From Humulus lupulus (lineage: Eukaryota; Streptophyta; Magnoliopsida; Rosales; Cannabaceae): a DNA stretch of 64,000 nt. The DNA is taken from the NCBI RefSeq assembly GCF_963169125.1, contig NC_084795.1, positions 94,794,911 through 94,858,910 of the forward strand, written 5' to 3'. Under the pieces are notes generated by a model. It was given only the letters and a program-made list of their open reading frames with translations. It was not told where the DNA came from and searched no databases. The translations under genes were made by a program, and so were the position numbers. Below, in pieces: positions 33,101 to 46,556 of the stretch (positions are counted from its first letter, which is position 1; each line of letters begins with the position of its first letter).

Positions 33101-34225
33101 AATCTTAAATAGATGAGGATGCTCAATGCCTTTATTACAATGTATCTCCAAGGAAAAGGCTAAGGAATTGATGCAAGTACATGAAGGATTATGTGGAGAT
33201 CATGTTGGGGGCAAAGTTTGTCAAAGAAGATTCTCTGATAGGGGTATTTCTAGCCTACAATGATTGAAGATTCCATGGAATTCGTTAAGAAGTGTGATAA
33301 ATGGTAACAATTCTCCAAGATACCTTGAGCAGCCCCGAATGAGCTTAAAGAGGTGCAAAGCCCATGGCCATTCGCAGTTTGGGGAATTAACCTAATCAGA
33401 TATTTGCCCACTGAAAAAGGGAATGTCAAGTATATAGTAGTTGTTGTCGACTTCTTTACTAAGTGGGCTGAAGCTGAGCCACTCGCAACAATCACGACCA
33501 AGAAAGTACTGGATTTCATTGTCAAAAACATTGTATGTCGATATGGTTTGCCGAAAAAGATCGTATCAGATAATGGCGCACAATTTGACAACGACCTTTT
33601 CACCGATTTCTGCGAGCGGCATGGTATCACAAAGAGCTTTTTGTTAGTCACCCACCCACAAGCCAACAGACAGGTTGAAGTTGTTAACAAAACTCTGAAG
33701 GACACACTAAAGAAAAGGCTCGAAGAAGCAAAGGGAGCGTGGCCAGAATATATTCCAAAAGTGCTCTAGTCGTATAGAACATCTCACCAAACAGTAATAG
33801 GCCATACGCCATTTTCCTTAGCCTATGGGTATGAAGCCATGTTACCAGTTGAGTTAGATCCACCATCACATAGAAGGCTGACATACAACCAGAGCACGAG
33901 TAACCAATTATTAATGGAGTCTTTGGACTTGGTCGATGAAAGGTGAGAGCAAGATCAATTACGAGTTGCAACTAACCAACAGAAGGTCACTCGATATTTT
34001 AACTCTAAAGTGCGCGAAAGAAAGTTTGACGAGGGAGATTTGGTACTTAGAAGATTATTTCTTAACGCTCGCGATCAGGCTACTCGAGTACTCGGACCAA
34101 ACTGGGAAGGGTTGTATCAGATTGAAGAAATCCTTCAACCAGGTACATACAAACTTGCTCGCTTAAATGGAGATCTCATTCCTCACTATTGGAATGGAGA
34201 ACACCTGCGCAAGTATTATCAATGA
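30171..34225 (+). pseudogene. Tat pol, element A (protease, RT, two RNase H, integrase)
   Basis: The order is as follows. Protease region (ELLTFSELDAQHV at ~30370; active site at about 30476 reads NTRSSVNILY where B has an intact DTG). RT from about 31167 (ENGFIRVVFYPSWVSNPVLV, FTNLN) to a damaged catalytic site at about 31683-31700, where a deletion shifts frame inside VYVDD. RNase H (TLYIYLTVTEYVA, 32100-32300). An additional RNase H-like domain (WRLFVDGSSNEHNAGAGLII, 32535-32900), the extra 'aRNH' known from the Tat lineage. Integrase core (WGINLIRYLPTEKG, SDNGAQFDND, 33360-33770) and a C-terminal LPGTYKLARLNGD-like end (as EILQPGTYKLARLNGD) stopping at 34225. Many nonsense codons are present. 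Confidence 0.82.
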
Positions 34226-34923
34226 ACAATTCTTTTTAAAGATTTGCCTTGTATTCATTTTACTTTTTACAAGTTTTTGAGCAAGGGCTGGTCAGTTTGA
34301 TGGTTGGTCGCTTATAAATGTAAGAACAATTTTTTATCACTCGTATAGACACTAATCTTGTCCATTTTATTACGAGAAATAAAAGTAAATGTGTGCAGCC
34401 AGTTATTCTTACCGATTATTGTATTTCATACAAGTATTTTCTCATTATGTGTGTTGTTTTGCTATATTATCGTTAATTATTTATAAGTACACGAGTAGTA
34501 ATGTTCGAACAAGTATTGGTTAATGGCAAGTGATCGATAACCTTATACTCCTCGATCACTTGGGGGGCATATAAGATACTAAGCGAGCAAAGCATATGCA
34601 TATCATAAACATATGTAAACACGTGAGCAAAATAAGGGAAAGCATCCTACGACACTTAGAGTATTTTTCAAAATGTTTAGTTAATTTTGTGAAATCATAA
34701 TAAAATGTTATGCTAAGTTCGGTCATACGAGTAGATGTAATAATAGCAATAATAATCTGTAACTTTATAATATCAAAATGAAATGTCTTTACACCACGAG
34801 CAATTGCTGCTCGGATGTAATTAAAAATATTAAAAGATAAATAAAACGGCCTTAGGCGAAAAATTGTTTCAACACCACGAACAAGTTGTTCAGGTGTTTT
34901 AGTTACATAGATAAACATATTTA
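34226..34923 (+). other. Spacer between pol and antisense gene, element A
   Basis: Untranslated 3' part of element A with no coding feature on either strand that I can support. It is conserved in element B at about 49520-50206. Confidence 0.6.
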
Positions 34924-37499
34924 TTATGTAACTGAAGGGGGGTCCTGTTGAGGTTTTTGGTCAACTGAAGGGCCAGCTTCTTCTTCGGCACCGTTTATGC
35001 CCGACGCCAAGGAGATTTCAGGAGATTCTTGGGCACTTTTCTCCTCTTCCAGGCGAGCAATGCACTTGGCAAGTTCAGCCTGTTTTACTTGCTCAGGAAG
35101 GTAATCAAAATTTTCATCTTGATTATTCTTCCAGAACATGTAAAAGCAGTTGAAGGTGGCTCCTCGGAACCTCTCCAAGTTTTGGGAATTTTTCTCCTCG
35201 AGTAGTTTGACTTACTCCTCTAGACCAGTGGCCTCCTTCATGCTAGCCTCCAGATCCTCTTGCAACTAGGATGCCTCCTTATAGTTGGTCTCGGAGGCTT
35301 CCTTGAATTTTTCCTTAGCCGCAATAGCCTTAGCCAGATCTTCTTAGCTTTTCTTCAGCTCCTCGGTTAAAACAACAGCTTTGTATTCAGCTGCCTTAAC
35401 CTTAGCCTCCCATGCCTTGATCTCCTCAACATGCTTTAAATCAACCTCATCAGCACGACGTCGTTGTTCATTATCAGAATACCCTGCAAACAGTGGAAAA
35501 TGAAGCTTTCAAAGCTAATCAAATGAAATGTTGTTTGACTAAAATACAATGCAGAAAAAACTAACACTAAGGACTTCATTGAACCCACAAGCAAGGACCT
35601 GGCTGGGTTTCATCAAAGAGAGACAGGCAAAGGCCTCCTAGCTACTGCGGTGCTTGGCTAGTTTCTGCAATTTGTCGTTTGTTGAGCTATAAGCATTGCT
35701 CAGCAATTCTGCTTCCAAAGATCCCCCTGTTTGGTCGGTGGAAGCCCCAGTGCGAGGAGGAGGGGGAGGTGTAGTTGATCTAGAAGGAATAGGAGCTAGA
35801 GGGTCCTCTGGTCGAGGCCTTTTTCTTGAAGGTTCCCCGCTGGCTTCTCTAGAATTTCTTCTGCTCGACTTCCTCTTGCTCGTTGATGTGCCAACAGAGG
35901 CATAAATGTTGAATGCGTCGTCGGATTACATGACTACAAAAACAAAAACAAACGAGCAGATATGTCAAGAAATAGTTTTTCATAATAAGGAAACAAACTA
36001 AAAAGAAATTCTAAGTAGTATACCCGAACTACAATTACCGGTCGCTACATTATTTAAAGAACTACTACTACACTCACTATCTGCCTCGAAGAAGTCCAAG
36101 CAAAACCTACTGGTCCTAAATTTAAAGTTGTCATCCCTATCAAATAAATGATAAGGAATGGGCAGTTTATCTAAGAGTGAAAAATCTATACCGTTCTCGT
36201 CAGAGGATTCGAGTATAGGACTAGCACATTCTGGTAGTTTTTGTTTTCTCCTCCCATGTTGGGAAGGGGTGCTGGCTGATTGAGTATTGGGGTTGGGCTC
36301 TTGAATGGTCACTCTCATTGGTCGATGCCTTTGGGGTTATGACTCATCCTGCTGTTGCTTGTGGTTTTCTTGTGCTTCAGTGCTGTCTCCAGTGGCACTC
36401 CCCGTAGTTGATTCCCTCACTTCCTGGTGAGGTTCTAAAAGGCCGACCAGCCTCAGGTTGTTCTCCGTGACCAGCTCTTTGACACTCTTTTCTATGTTCC
36501 TCATGCTAGCCAGGGCTATGGCTCTTATCTTTATTTATGGAGTGGGGTCCGGTCGATACCATGGAACTAAGAACTATGCATGCTAACTAAGAACAAGGGA
36601 AAAATGCAAAGCGACTAGAAAAATGTCGAACGAAGATTAAAAAGTTTACCTAATCGTGTGAAGGCCATGTTCTCTGCGACCAAGTCAGTCGTAAAGAAGC
36701 ACTCTTAGAAGCACCTTCCTAGGTTGGACTTGTAGGTTATGTCACTCAGGAATTTGCGAGCGGATTCCTGGTGGTAGAAATGGAAAACCCCCGTGTTGTT
36801 TTGATTGGGGTTGGACTTGAGATCGAACAAATAGTTGATCTCAAGAGGAGTAGGCACAGACCACTTTTTGTGGTTGTATAGGATATAGCATACTAAGAGT
36901 ACTCTATATCCATTGAGAGTTATTTGGAAAGGGGCGACCTCAAAATAATTGGCCACCCCCCGGAAAAATTCATTCAAGGGAAAGATTGCCCCTGCTTCTA
37001 TATGATACCTCGACCAGGCGTTGTAGGCGCCTCCAGGCACGTTTGCCCTCTGCTCGGGTGTAGGTTTGTATAACATAATCCCAAGTTGCCTGTACTTCTT
37101 GGGATACTTGGCCACCATCCTGGTTGATATGACACTAGGAGGGGTGATGTACTAGGATACCTCTGCTCGAGGGCCATCACGTGGACGAGCTTTGGGCTGG
37201 ATATCTGGTGGTGAAAAATTTAAGGATTAAGGTTAGTTTGAAGGAACCTCGGTATTGGATGCAGGTTGGTTGGTAGGAGAGTTTGTGGATTTTCTTTTTC
37301 TATGAGTGATGTGTTTGACACAGCCCACATTCAGTTGGTTCTATGAAGGATTGTGAGGAGGACTAGTCGTATGGTTTGGGTATAAGGCCGGAGGCTCTAA
37401 AAAAGGCAGAGAAGTTGTTCTTGATCATCGAACAACAAAGCGAGAAGATCATAGTCTATTGGTCTCTCACCTCCCCAGGGATCATGCATGAATATCTGA
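34924..37499 (-). pseudogene. Antisense gene of Tat element A
   Basis: On the strand opposite gag-pol, an ATG at 37499 begins MHDPWGGERPID. Next come a basic linker, then the conserved block 37120-36700 (AKYPKKYRQLGIMLYKPTPE..., FFRGVANYFEVAPFQITLNG, YNHKKWSVPTPLEINYLFDL), which resembles the Transposase_28 'putative gypsy-type transposon' family. It continues in further exon-like blocks: 36318-36000 (Asp/Ser-rich, FDRDDNFKFRTSRF), 35930-35590, and a coiled-coil end closing at 34924. Extra antisense ORFs are known in the Tat lineage. Stops and frame changes mark it as decayed. Its promoter side is separated by the copia insertion at 37580. Confidence 0.65.
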
Positions 37500-37579
37500 G
37501 AAGAGCAAAGGGGAAGTGAGAATCTACGACCAATAGATAGAAGAAAGATAAAAGCAAGGATAACGCTGCTCGTGTATAA

Positions 37580-39430
37580 TGTTGGGAAAAATTATACACG
37601 ATCTTATTTATTTTCTTGTAGATCTTATATTAAACAAATTAATATAAGAAAACCTAGAACACGTTTCTAAAATTGAATTCAAACAGAAATAATGATAAGA
37701 ACACTTACATTATACGCAGCAGAATGAATGAGTATTTCCTTCAATTTCTCTAACTCGTGTATCCTTTCTGCAGCAGGGTATCACCAAGAAACTGAACGGA
37801 TCTTCGATTTCTTCACAATCTTCCAAAGTATCCTTAGAATCACCTAGACTAGAGTGGGCAATTCTTAACACACAAGATAGACATAGAGAGAAGAAGAGAA
37901 AAGAATATCGAGGCTTAGAAAATGACTTATGTCTGTGGAGAGAATCTAAAACCTAGAGCATCAAGAATAGATCTTCTGATCTTCTAAAAAACTTGTGTTT
38001 TCATCTCTCACTTAGCATTCCTTTTATAGGCTCAATTAGATCATTTATTTAACTAAAAAATCAATAAAATAATAGTCAATTATAAGCCCTAGGTCAAAAT
38101 TATCATGGGCTTTAGGCCCGTAAAATTTCTCATTTAATTATAAGCTCATTGGACTTAAAATCTAGGCCCGTGTTATTTTCTATTGATTTAATTAAATTAA
38201 ATCCTTTATCAAATTAATTATTTATAATTTGAACCTTGATTTAAACTTATTTGTTAATTTAGATACCAATTTATCTTAATTAATAAATTTGCCCTAATTT
38301 CTCTTTTTTCTCTAAATTGTATAACTCTGTGAAACTTTCCAAAATTGACCAGGTCAACTTTGACAATTCTAATTGATAATTAAATCAATTAATTAAGACT
38401 ATCTAGTTGATTTTATCCAAGGTACAAAGGAGACCATGGGCCTATGAATTCAAGCTCCAATAAGTTATCATAAATTTAACAAATAAATTTACTAACTTAT
38501 TAATACCTTGTGACTCCACTAAAGACTCAGAATTGCACTCTTGAATTCATAGAACGCTCTACAAAAAAGATAGATACATTATTATTTATCCATTGTTACA
38601 ACCATAATTGTCACTCAATCCTCTATAGATGGTCTACAATGAGATGGGGCTAAAATACAATTTTACCCCTCATTGTATTTTATCCTTAAAACACTTAGTT
38701 CCTTGTAAATGATATTTCAGTAAACTAATATTAATTACTGAAATGAGATCTCTATCATTTAGCTCCTTGAACAAACTAAAAGGAAACCATCGTTTCACTT
38801 CTTCATTAGAAGCTTTAGATGTTCATATCTATAATTAAAACTCCCACTCAATTATACAACCGAGTTCCCAAGATGTAAGTATGGGCTAGTCCGTAGGGTA
38901 AGCTGGTAACAAACAAGTCAAAGAACTCAAATAATACAATCAGTTAAAATACTAACCACTCAGAATTGAGATTGAATTGACCTATGGTCAACTATATGAT
39001 ATGACTAGAATGGATAATAACGGTATGTTTACTATCCTTTCTACTGTCAATATCGATCCAATCCGATGTAACAAATACATCCGATCTTTTATACTTTGCT
39101 AATGTTCTGGAAAGAACATAACACTACAATGTGTAAGCAGATCATATCATATATTGGCAAGTCAGTGTAAATCCTATGCACTGACTAATCTTAGGACTAA
39201 TTTATATTTGAACATATAATCATATTTATTTTCTATTGTGATTACGTCACTATAAATACGATTAGTTATATGCTTGAGATTTAATAGAAGTTTATATTAA
39301 ATAAATAATCATGAAAATAAAACATGTGAGCAAAGTTATTGACCAAGTCAAAAAATGATTTCTATTCTTTTATTATAATAAATGAGATTATAAAGAAATT
39401 GAGTTTTAATTAGGGCATAAAACCCCAACA
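37580..39430 (-). repeat. Copia 3' LTR
   Basis: The 1851-bp LTR has terminal TGTTGGG...CCCCAACA and matches 62054-63121 over its first 1.1 kb. On the minus strand it carries a TATA box (CTATAAAAGG, 38020-38030). Inside are many short AT-rich stretches and no coding sequence. Confidence 0.9.
38020..38030 (-). promoter_or_regulatory. Copia 3' LTR TATA box
   Basis: The minus strand reads CTATAAAAGG in the LTR, conserved in the 5' LTR at about 62494-62504. Confidence 0.6.
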
Positions 39431-39441
39431 AACTCCCACTT
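39431..39441 (-). other. Copia polypurine tract
   Basis: The minus strand reads AAGTGGGAGTT directly before the 3' LTR, a typical polypurine priming site. Confidence 0.75.
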
Positions 39442-39454
39442 GCAATAATTGAAA

Positions 39455-42106
39455 CTAATGCCTTAATTCTTCTAATCTCATTTCTTTGATATGCTTATCA
39501 AATATAGCTTTTGGTAGTGTCTTTGCAAATGGTTCTGCAAGATTGTCTTCAGATGCAATATTCATTACCTTCACATCTCGCTTGGCCACATATTCTCGAA
39601 TAATGTGATACTTCCTTTCTATATGCTTACTCCTCTTGTGACTTCGAGGCTCTTTCGATTTGGCTATCGCTCTTGTATTGTCACAAAACAACACAAGTGG
39701 TTTATCCATTTCTGGAATAACACCAAAATCTGAATAGAACTTCTTTAGCCAAACTATTTCCTTAGCTGCTTCTGACACAACTATGTATTCAGCCGCCATG
39801 GTGGAATCTGAGATTGCAGTCTGCTTTACGCTTCTCCATATCAAAGCTCCACCCCCAAGAGTAAACACCATTCCAGGAGTAGACTTCCTATCATCGACAT
39901 CAATCTGAAATTTTGAATCGGTGTAGCCTACAGGGTTCAAAACACCATCCTTGTAAACTAACATATAATCCCTAGTCCGCCTTAAATACTTCAGGATATG
40001 CATAACTGCTATCCAATGTTCCGGTCCTGGGTTTGATTGATACCTGCTCACTACTCCCACTGCATAGTAGATATCTGACATAGTACACAAACATAGCATA
40101 CATCAGACTTCCAACTACATATGCATAAGGAACTGTTCTCATTGCATCTGCCTCTTCAGGAGCCTGGGGAGACTGCTTCTTTGAAATATGAATTCCATGG
40201 CGAGACGATAGACGTCCTTTCTTGGAATTTGTCATTGAGAAACATTCAAGCACTTTATCAATGTAAGTTGCTTGAGATAGATCTAAGAGTCTGTTCTTTC
40301 TATCCCTAATGATCTGGATACCTAGAACATAACTTGCTTCACCTAAATCCTTCATCTGGAATTGAGTGTTCAGCCAATTCTTCACATCTGACAATTTATT
40401 AACATTGTTTCCAATGAGTAAGACATCATCTACATAAAAAACCAAGAATACCACTATTTTATTTGCCTTCAGTTGGTAAACACAAGGCTCATCAATATTT
40501 TGTTCAAAGTCATAGGTTTTGATTATTTCATCAAACCTAAGGTTCCAGGAACGAGAAGCTTGCTTCAGTCCATAGATGGACTTATACAACTTGCAAACGT
40601 TTCTTTCTTGTCTAGCTACTTTAAATCCTTCTGGTCGATCCATATAAAATACTTCGTCAAGTTTTCCATTAAGCAAAGTTGTCTTGACGTCCATTTTTCC
40701 AGAACTCATAGTTGAGAGCGACTACTATGGATAAGAGGATGCGAATGGACTTGAGCATGGCTATCAGATTAAAAGTTTCCTCACAGCCCACACCTTCTCT
40801 TTGGGTATAACCCTTTGCCACTAATCGAGCTTTATAAGTTTTGATATTTCCATCAACACCTCATTTCTTCTTGTAGATCCACTTGCACCCAATGGCCCTA
40901 AAGTCACTAGGTGCTTCCATAAGATCGCAGACGGAAATTGAGTACATGGACTCCATTTCCTATGTCATGGCTTCGAGCCATAGTTCCTTGTCAGGGCTAG
41001 CCATTGTCTATTTGAAAGACAATGGATCATCATCACTAGTGTCACCAACAACCATATTGGTTTCCTAGAAACCCTCCCACTACAATGAGGCTCTGTGACT
41101 TTTTGCTCAGGAATAGGGGTACTTTCTTCATTTAAATCGACTTGCATCAGTTGGACATGAAGAGTGGGAATTTCATCATCAACAGTTGATGATGATGGAA
41201 CATTGGTTGGAGTCAATTCTTCAACCATCTCCTCTAAAACTACTTTGCTGCGTGGTTTGAAGTTTTGGACATAGTCATTTTCCATAAAAGTAGCATTCGT
41301 AGAAGTAAACACTTTCTTTTCTGAATGACTCTAGAAAAGTCCACCTCGAGTACCTTTAGGATAGCCAACAAACATGAAACATCAGTTTGAGGTTCTATCT
41401 TTCCCTCCTTTTTCCTCAGGACGTGGGCGGGACACCCCCACATTCTATAATGGCGTAAACTAGGTTCACGACCATTTCAGCGTTCTAAAGGTGTTTTGGG
41501 GATTGATTTGGACGACATGACATTGAGAATGTCGTTCATGGTTTCAATTGCATGCCCCTGGAACAAAGTTGGTAGAGTTGAGTAACTAAGCATGCATCTA
41601 ACCATTTTTAATAAAGTTCTGTTCCGGCATTCCCCTACACCATTTTGTTGCGGAGTACCCAGAGCAGAAAGTTGTGAGAAAATCCCAGGTTCAATTAAAT
41701 GATCTTGGAACTTCATATGCAAGTATTCTCCACCCCTATCAGATTGCAAGATCTTTAACGTTTTACCTAATTGGTTTGGAGCCATAGCTAAGAAATCCTG
41801 AAACTTTGAAAATGTATCTGATTTCCTATGCATTAGGTAAAGATGTGAGTATCTAGAGTAATCGTCAATGAAAGTGACGAAATACTCAAAACCACCCCTA
41901 GCTTGTACATTCAAAGGTCTACAAACATGTGAATGAACAAGTCCAAGTGGTTCTTTGGCCCTATCACCCTTTGCAGAGAATGGACGCTTGGTCAGTTTGC
42001 CTTCTAGACAAGATTAACAGACAGGTAATTCACCTAAGGTGATTTCCCTCAAAGCCCTTCCTTTGTAAGTCTTTGAATCCTATTATAGCCAATGTGACCT
42101 AGTTTA
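39455..42106 (-). pseudogene. Copia pol: integrase, RT, RNase H
   Basis: Read leftwards from 42106. Pre-integrase end (KLGHIGYNRI, then a CxxC degenerated by a stop). Integrase core 41914-41477 with TFIDDYSRYSHL, LQSDRGGEYL and NGVGECRNRTLL (the D, D, E residues are all present). A linker to 41010. RT about 41010-40200 with KMDVKTTLLNGKLDEVFY, YGLKQASRSWNLRF and catalytic YVDDVLLIG (about 40440-40415). RNase H 40100-39455 ending in SKHIERKYHIIREYV and a stop at 39455. A frameshift near 40100 and several stops are present. The reading is interrupted at 42106 by element B and resumes at 56416. Confidence 0.85.
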
Positions 42107-42710
42107 TGTTTACCCTGAAAAATACTTGCTAGCTAATGTGGCACAATCGGTGTGCACGTGGGTAGCATGTGACTATTTAGTGAAGACAGTTTGGTCGACT
42201 AACGACCAGAGTATAAGCTGCTCGATGGATTCAAGAAAGATGCTGAAAAGTACGACAAAAGAAAGACTGAAATATGCGACCAAGTCTGATCATAGTACGA
42301 AGTCAGAGTTCAAATACAATTATAAGTCAGATATTTTAAAGATATTTGACCTTATTTATGTGTAAAGACTATGATTTCTGTTATTATTAAAATGTGCTTG
42401 TAACAAAGTTTAAACATGGCACATCGACCCATATGTGCATCCTTGAGCCTATAAATAGGATTCATGGGACTCATTTAAGGAGGGAAATAATTTGTATTCA
42501 GAGAGAACTAGTGTTTTTTATACACGACTTTTGTATCCTTTTTTGGAGCTTGTGAAACTCAATGAACCCTATTTTGCTGATCGCAGGTTTCAGAGTACAT
42601 CAATAAAAACACTAAGTGGATGTAGGTCATTACCAATATCTGAGGCCAAACCAATATAAATCTTTACTATTTTTGTGACTCTGTGTCGTTGGCTAAATCA
42701 TCAGTCAATA
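42107..42710 (+). repeat. 5' LTR of element B
   Basis: TGTTTACCCTG start and ..CAGTCAATA end, then the primer-binding region. A TATA box (CTATAAATAGG) lies at about 42451-42461. It lacks about 36 bp near 42670 that the 3' LTR keeps at about 56335-56370. Confidence 0.85.
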
Positions 42711-42729
42711 TTTTGGTGCTTTCATTGAG
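42711..42729 (+). other. Primer-binding-site region, element B
   Basis: TTTTGGTGCTTTCATTGAG is identical to that of element A. It is not the initiator-Met type. Confidence 0.55.
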
Positions 42730-42758
42730 AGTTGAACTCAAGACCTTCAAGATAAACA

Positions 42759-44900
42759 TTGGCGAAAACCTCTAGGAAAGCGGGTCAAACAGGGTAGACA
42801 TCTGGAAGTATACCAAATCAACCTCCTCCAGATGTAGTGGAGGACGAGCCATAGGAAGAACTGGAAGAGGAAGAGATTGATGTTGAAACCTTGCGAATGA
42901 CTTTGATTGTATTGCAAGAGGTATTAGCTACTCTGAGAGCTAATAAAGAGAATGTGGCTGAAACAATGGTGCTGCAGCAAAGGGAGATTGACCAAAAGCA
43001 CCGAGAGCTGAATGAGCGGTAAGCTAACATGGATCACCAGTAGAGAGATGCCACAACAGCTTTAGAAGCGACCATCCAGTTGGCTCGAGGACAACCTACA
43101 CCTACCTCCCAACCAGATCAGCCACCCAGCTTTCACCCTCAACAAAATCCGCAGTCAAAACATCCCTAGTATCATCACAATCCACCACAACCAAGGAGTT
43201 ACAAGGACTAAAACAACCTTCCGCTACTCAACAGGAAATACCAGCCCAAAATGATAGAAACAACGAGCAGCAACCACCCTCTTGATCTGGTCGAGGTAAC
43301 GTTCAGCAGCACAGGCAGAATAAGGCAAAGTAGCATCCCAGAAGCCCTAGACGCCAGACAGCCGAGGAACAGAACCCTCCTTGCAGGGGACAACGTCCCT
43401 CAGGAATCAGAGGACAAGTGGACTCAGGCTCTGCGGTCCAAGGTCCCCCGCGACATAGTAATGTTAGAGGACCTAACAACCAACGCAGGCCTCCCCTTGT
43501 TTATTGAGATGTACCAGTAGGAAGAAAAGGGAACATTGTGTACTGCAGGACACACACTCATAGGTCATAATTCAGAGATGGCCATGATTATAATGAGGTG
43601 GACTCTAGCATAAGGAATGATGTTCGACAACAGGAAGAGAGAGGTGGATAGAAAAATCCTTCGCCAATGGTGAACCTACCGACAAGCCAAAATTCTGGGG
43701 GGCAGCCTAAACAACCCAATGTCTTTGACCGACTAGGTGCAAGCGAGCAAAGGCGTGGGGATGAAGATATAAGAGATGTGCTCAATAACTAAAGAAAAAT
43801 ACACGACGGGTACTTCCCCCCAGCTCCGACCGCTCCAGCAATACCAGATGTTGACAGGCCCAGATAGATACTTTAAATCAGGTCGTGCAGCAGCTAGTTG
43901 GGAATAAAATGTCCCACATAGAGTTTGATCGAAGGAAGGGCAACCCATTTGTTAATAGAATTGTTGTGGTAGAAGTTCCAAGAAATTCAAAATGCCAATT
44001 CTACCCAACTTCACAGGAGGGGAAGATCCAGTATCTCACGTGAACAAGTTTGAGATACAAATGGATATCCAAAAGGTGTTGGAAGATGCTCGGTGCATGA
44101 TTTTTCCTGCCACTTTATCTGAATCTGCTCAAGAATGGTAGTTCAAGTTCCCTCTTGCCAGTATAGTTTCCTGGGAGATGTTCATGAAGGAGTTTTACGA
44201 ATAGTTCTATGTTGGTCTAATACATCCAACAGAGGCTAATCAGCTGGTCAACATTCGATAGAAGGAAGGAGAAACTCTCAAGGAGTATATTCAGTGGTTC
44301 ATGCGAGCGACTGCTCGGGCCAAAACTGTTGGAGACAAGGGAAAGATGATTGCACTCACAGCTAGAGTGCGACACCATTCTCCTCTCTTGAGCAGTCTGC
44401 GAAAGAATGGAGTCAAGAGCACTCGAGAATTTCTGGATCGAGCAGACAAGTATATCAAACTTGAGGAGGCCCTTTCTAATGAAGAAAAGTCCCCAAAGGA
44501 TGACTAAGGCAAGAAAGAAGACCCGACCAAAGCCGCCAATGGATCTGGTAACCCCAACGGCAACGACAAAGGTAACGGTAAGAAGGGGGGAAAAAGGGCA
44601 AATAATGAACCGACGACATCTGATAGCAAGCGCCCCAAACAGAACAAATATGAACCAAGGTTCACCAATTACATTGCCTTGGTTGATAGTCGAGCTGAAG
44701 TATATCAAGCTAGTCATACCATCATTCCCTTTAGGTGACCAGCCCCGATCAGAAATGACATAACCAAAAGGGATACGACCAAGTTTTGTCATTTTCACAA
44801 TGACTATGGCCATGATACCAATGAGTGTAACCAGCTCAAGAACGAGATCGAGTTCCATATTCAACAAGGACATCTTAGGAGATATGTACGGGGAGGTGGA
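42759..44900 (+). pseudogene. Tat gag, element B (start codon lost)
   Basis: This is the counterpart of element A's gag, but the start ATG is TTG (42759-42761). The same order follows: acidic N-terminus, coiled-coil (about 42895-43020), Pro/Gln-rich linker with stops, and capsid-like core 43980-44510 (MRATARAKTVGDKGKMIALT, then EFLDRADKYIKLEEAL). A basic linker and an intact-looking knuckle (FCHFHNDYGHDTNEC, about 44788-44832) complete it. Stops at several places show it cannot be translated. The knuckle continues into the protease region as in A. Confidence 0.8.
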
Positions 44901-46556
44901 AGTTCTAAGCAGGAGGCTTATAGAGGCAACGAGCAGGCGCATGTATGCCAACGCTCGCCTCCTCTACAGCCATCTCCAATCGCTGGTACATTGTTGACTA
45001 TCTGTGAAGGACCACATAAAGCAAGCGACAGTGGTAAGGCGAGGGAGAGATATGCCAGAACCCTATGTCACGATCAAGACATTGAAATGTTGAATGTCAA
45101 GGAGCGAACTCCCAAAAATGCTCGAACAGAAGAAGAATTAATAACTTTCTCCGAGCTGGACGCACATCATGTCCGATTTCCCCACTCAGCTCCTCAGGTC
45201 GTGGATGTTCAGATCGCCAACATGATGGTAAAATGAGTGTTGGTAGATACAGGAAGCCTGGTCAATATTTTGTATAAGTCTTCACTGGAAAGAATGAAAT
45301 TTTAGTGCAAGATTTAGAGCCATGCAACCAAACCACCTACGGTTTTTCTGGCAAAGGGCTAGCACCAACAGGGTCGATCAGACTCTTAGTCACAGCTTGA
45401 ACTGCACCTGCGAATAGAACATTACTCACTACTTTTGTAGTAGTTGATTATCCGCCTGCATATAATGATGTGATCGGAAGGCCCATACTCATCGATCTGT
45501 GAACCATAACTTTGGTCAGGCATCTAGCCATGAAGTTTCCAACTGATGCAAGAGTTGGGTATGTGTTGGGAAACCAGCGAGAAGCCAAAGAATGCTACAA
45601 TTCCTTGATCATGAAGGCAAGAAGAAGCAGATCAGGAAGCGAAGCCAAAAAAAGGTTGCTAGTAGTAAATGAAACGCAAGGCCAATCAGGTGAACAAATC
45701 ACCATATAGAGCGTTGCCCAAAGTGAGGATAGGGACTTAGATCCTCGCTTTGGGGATTTTGAAGAAAAAAATTGGGCCTATGGAGGACCTCGAGGAGGTC
45801 CAACTGGAAGAGAAAGATCCGACCAGGGTAGTGAAATTCGGTAAAAACTTAGAGACAACAACAAAAAAAAAAATTGGTGGAGTTTTTGAAGAAATACTAG
45901 GAGGTCTTTGCCTAGTCGCATAAAGATATGGTTGGGATAGACCCAGTAATGATCAGCCATGTCTTGAATATAGACAAAAATCTTCCGCCTGTACAACAAA
46001 AAAGAAGGTTGCTCGACAAAGATAGATCTAAGGCCCTAAAAGAAGAAGTCGAGAAGCTGAGGGAAAATGGATTCATCAGGGTAGCGTTTTATCCATCTTG
46101 GGTCTCTAATCCCGTACTAGTTCCCAAGATGAATGGTAAGTGGAGGACGTGTGTGGATTTCACAGACCTTAATAAAGCATGCCCAAAGGATTGTTTCCCA
46201 CTTCCAAGATTCGACCAGCTGGTCGATGCTACATCAAGACATGAAGTTTTATCATTCATGGACGCGTACTCCGATTATAATCAAATTAGTATGCATCCAC
46301 CTGATGAAGATCACGCCAGCTTTCGAATAGATACAGGACTTTACTGCTATAAAGTAATGCACTTCAGTTTGAGAAACGCCGATGCGACTTACCAGCGACT
46401 AGTCAACCACATGTTCAAAGAACTGATCGACAATAACATGAAAGTCTACGTCGACGATATGCTGGTCAAGTCGAGAAAGGTCGATGAACATATCAAGGAC
46501 ATACAGAAATGCTTCAACATCTTGAACAAATATCAGAAGAAGCTAGATCCTCTAAA

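Larger units (their letters stand above)
27345..37579 (+). mobile_element. Tat-lineage Ty3/gypsy element A (5' portion)
   Basis: 5' LTR 27345-27993, primer-binding site, gag, pol with a second RNase H, and an antisense gene up to 37579, where a copia element interrupts it. The sequence at the break (GCTCGTGTATAA) matches element B at about 52894-52907, proving they are copies of one family. The 3' LTR of A must lie beyond the copia 5' LTR, outside the window. It is more degraded than B in pol: many nonsense codons, protease Asp lost and frameshift at the RT catalytic site. Confidence 0.85.
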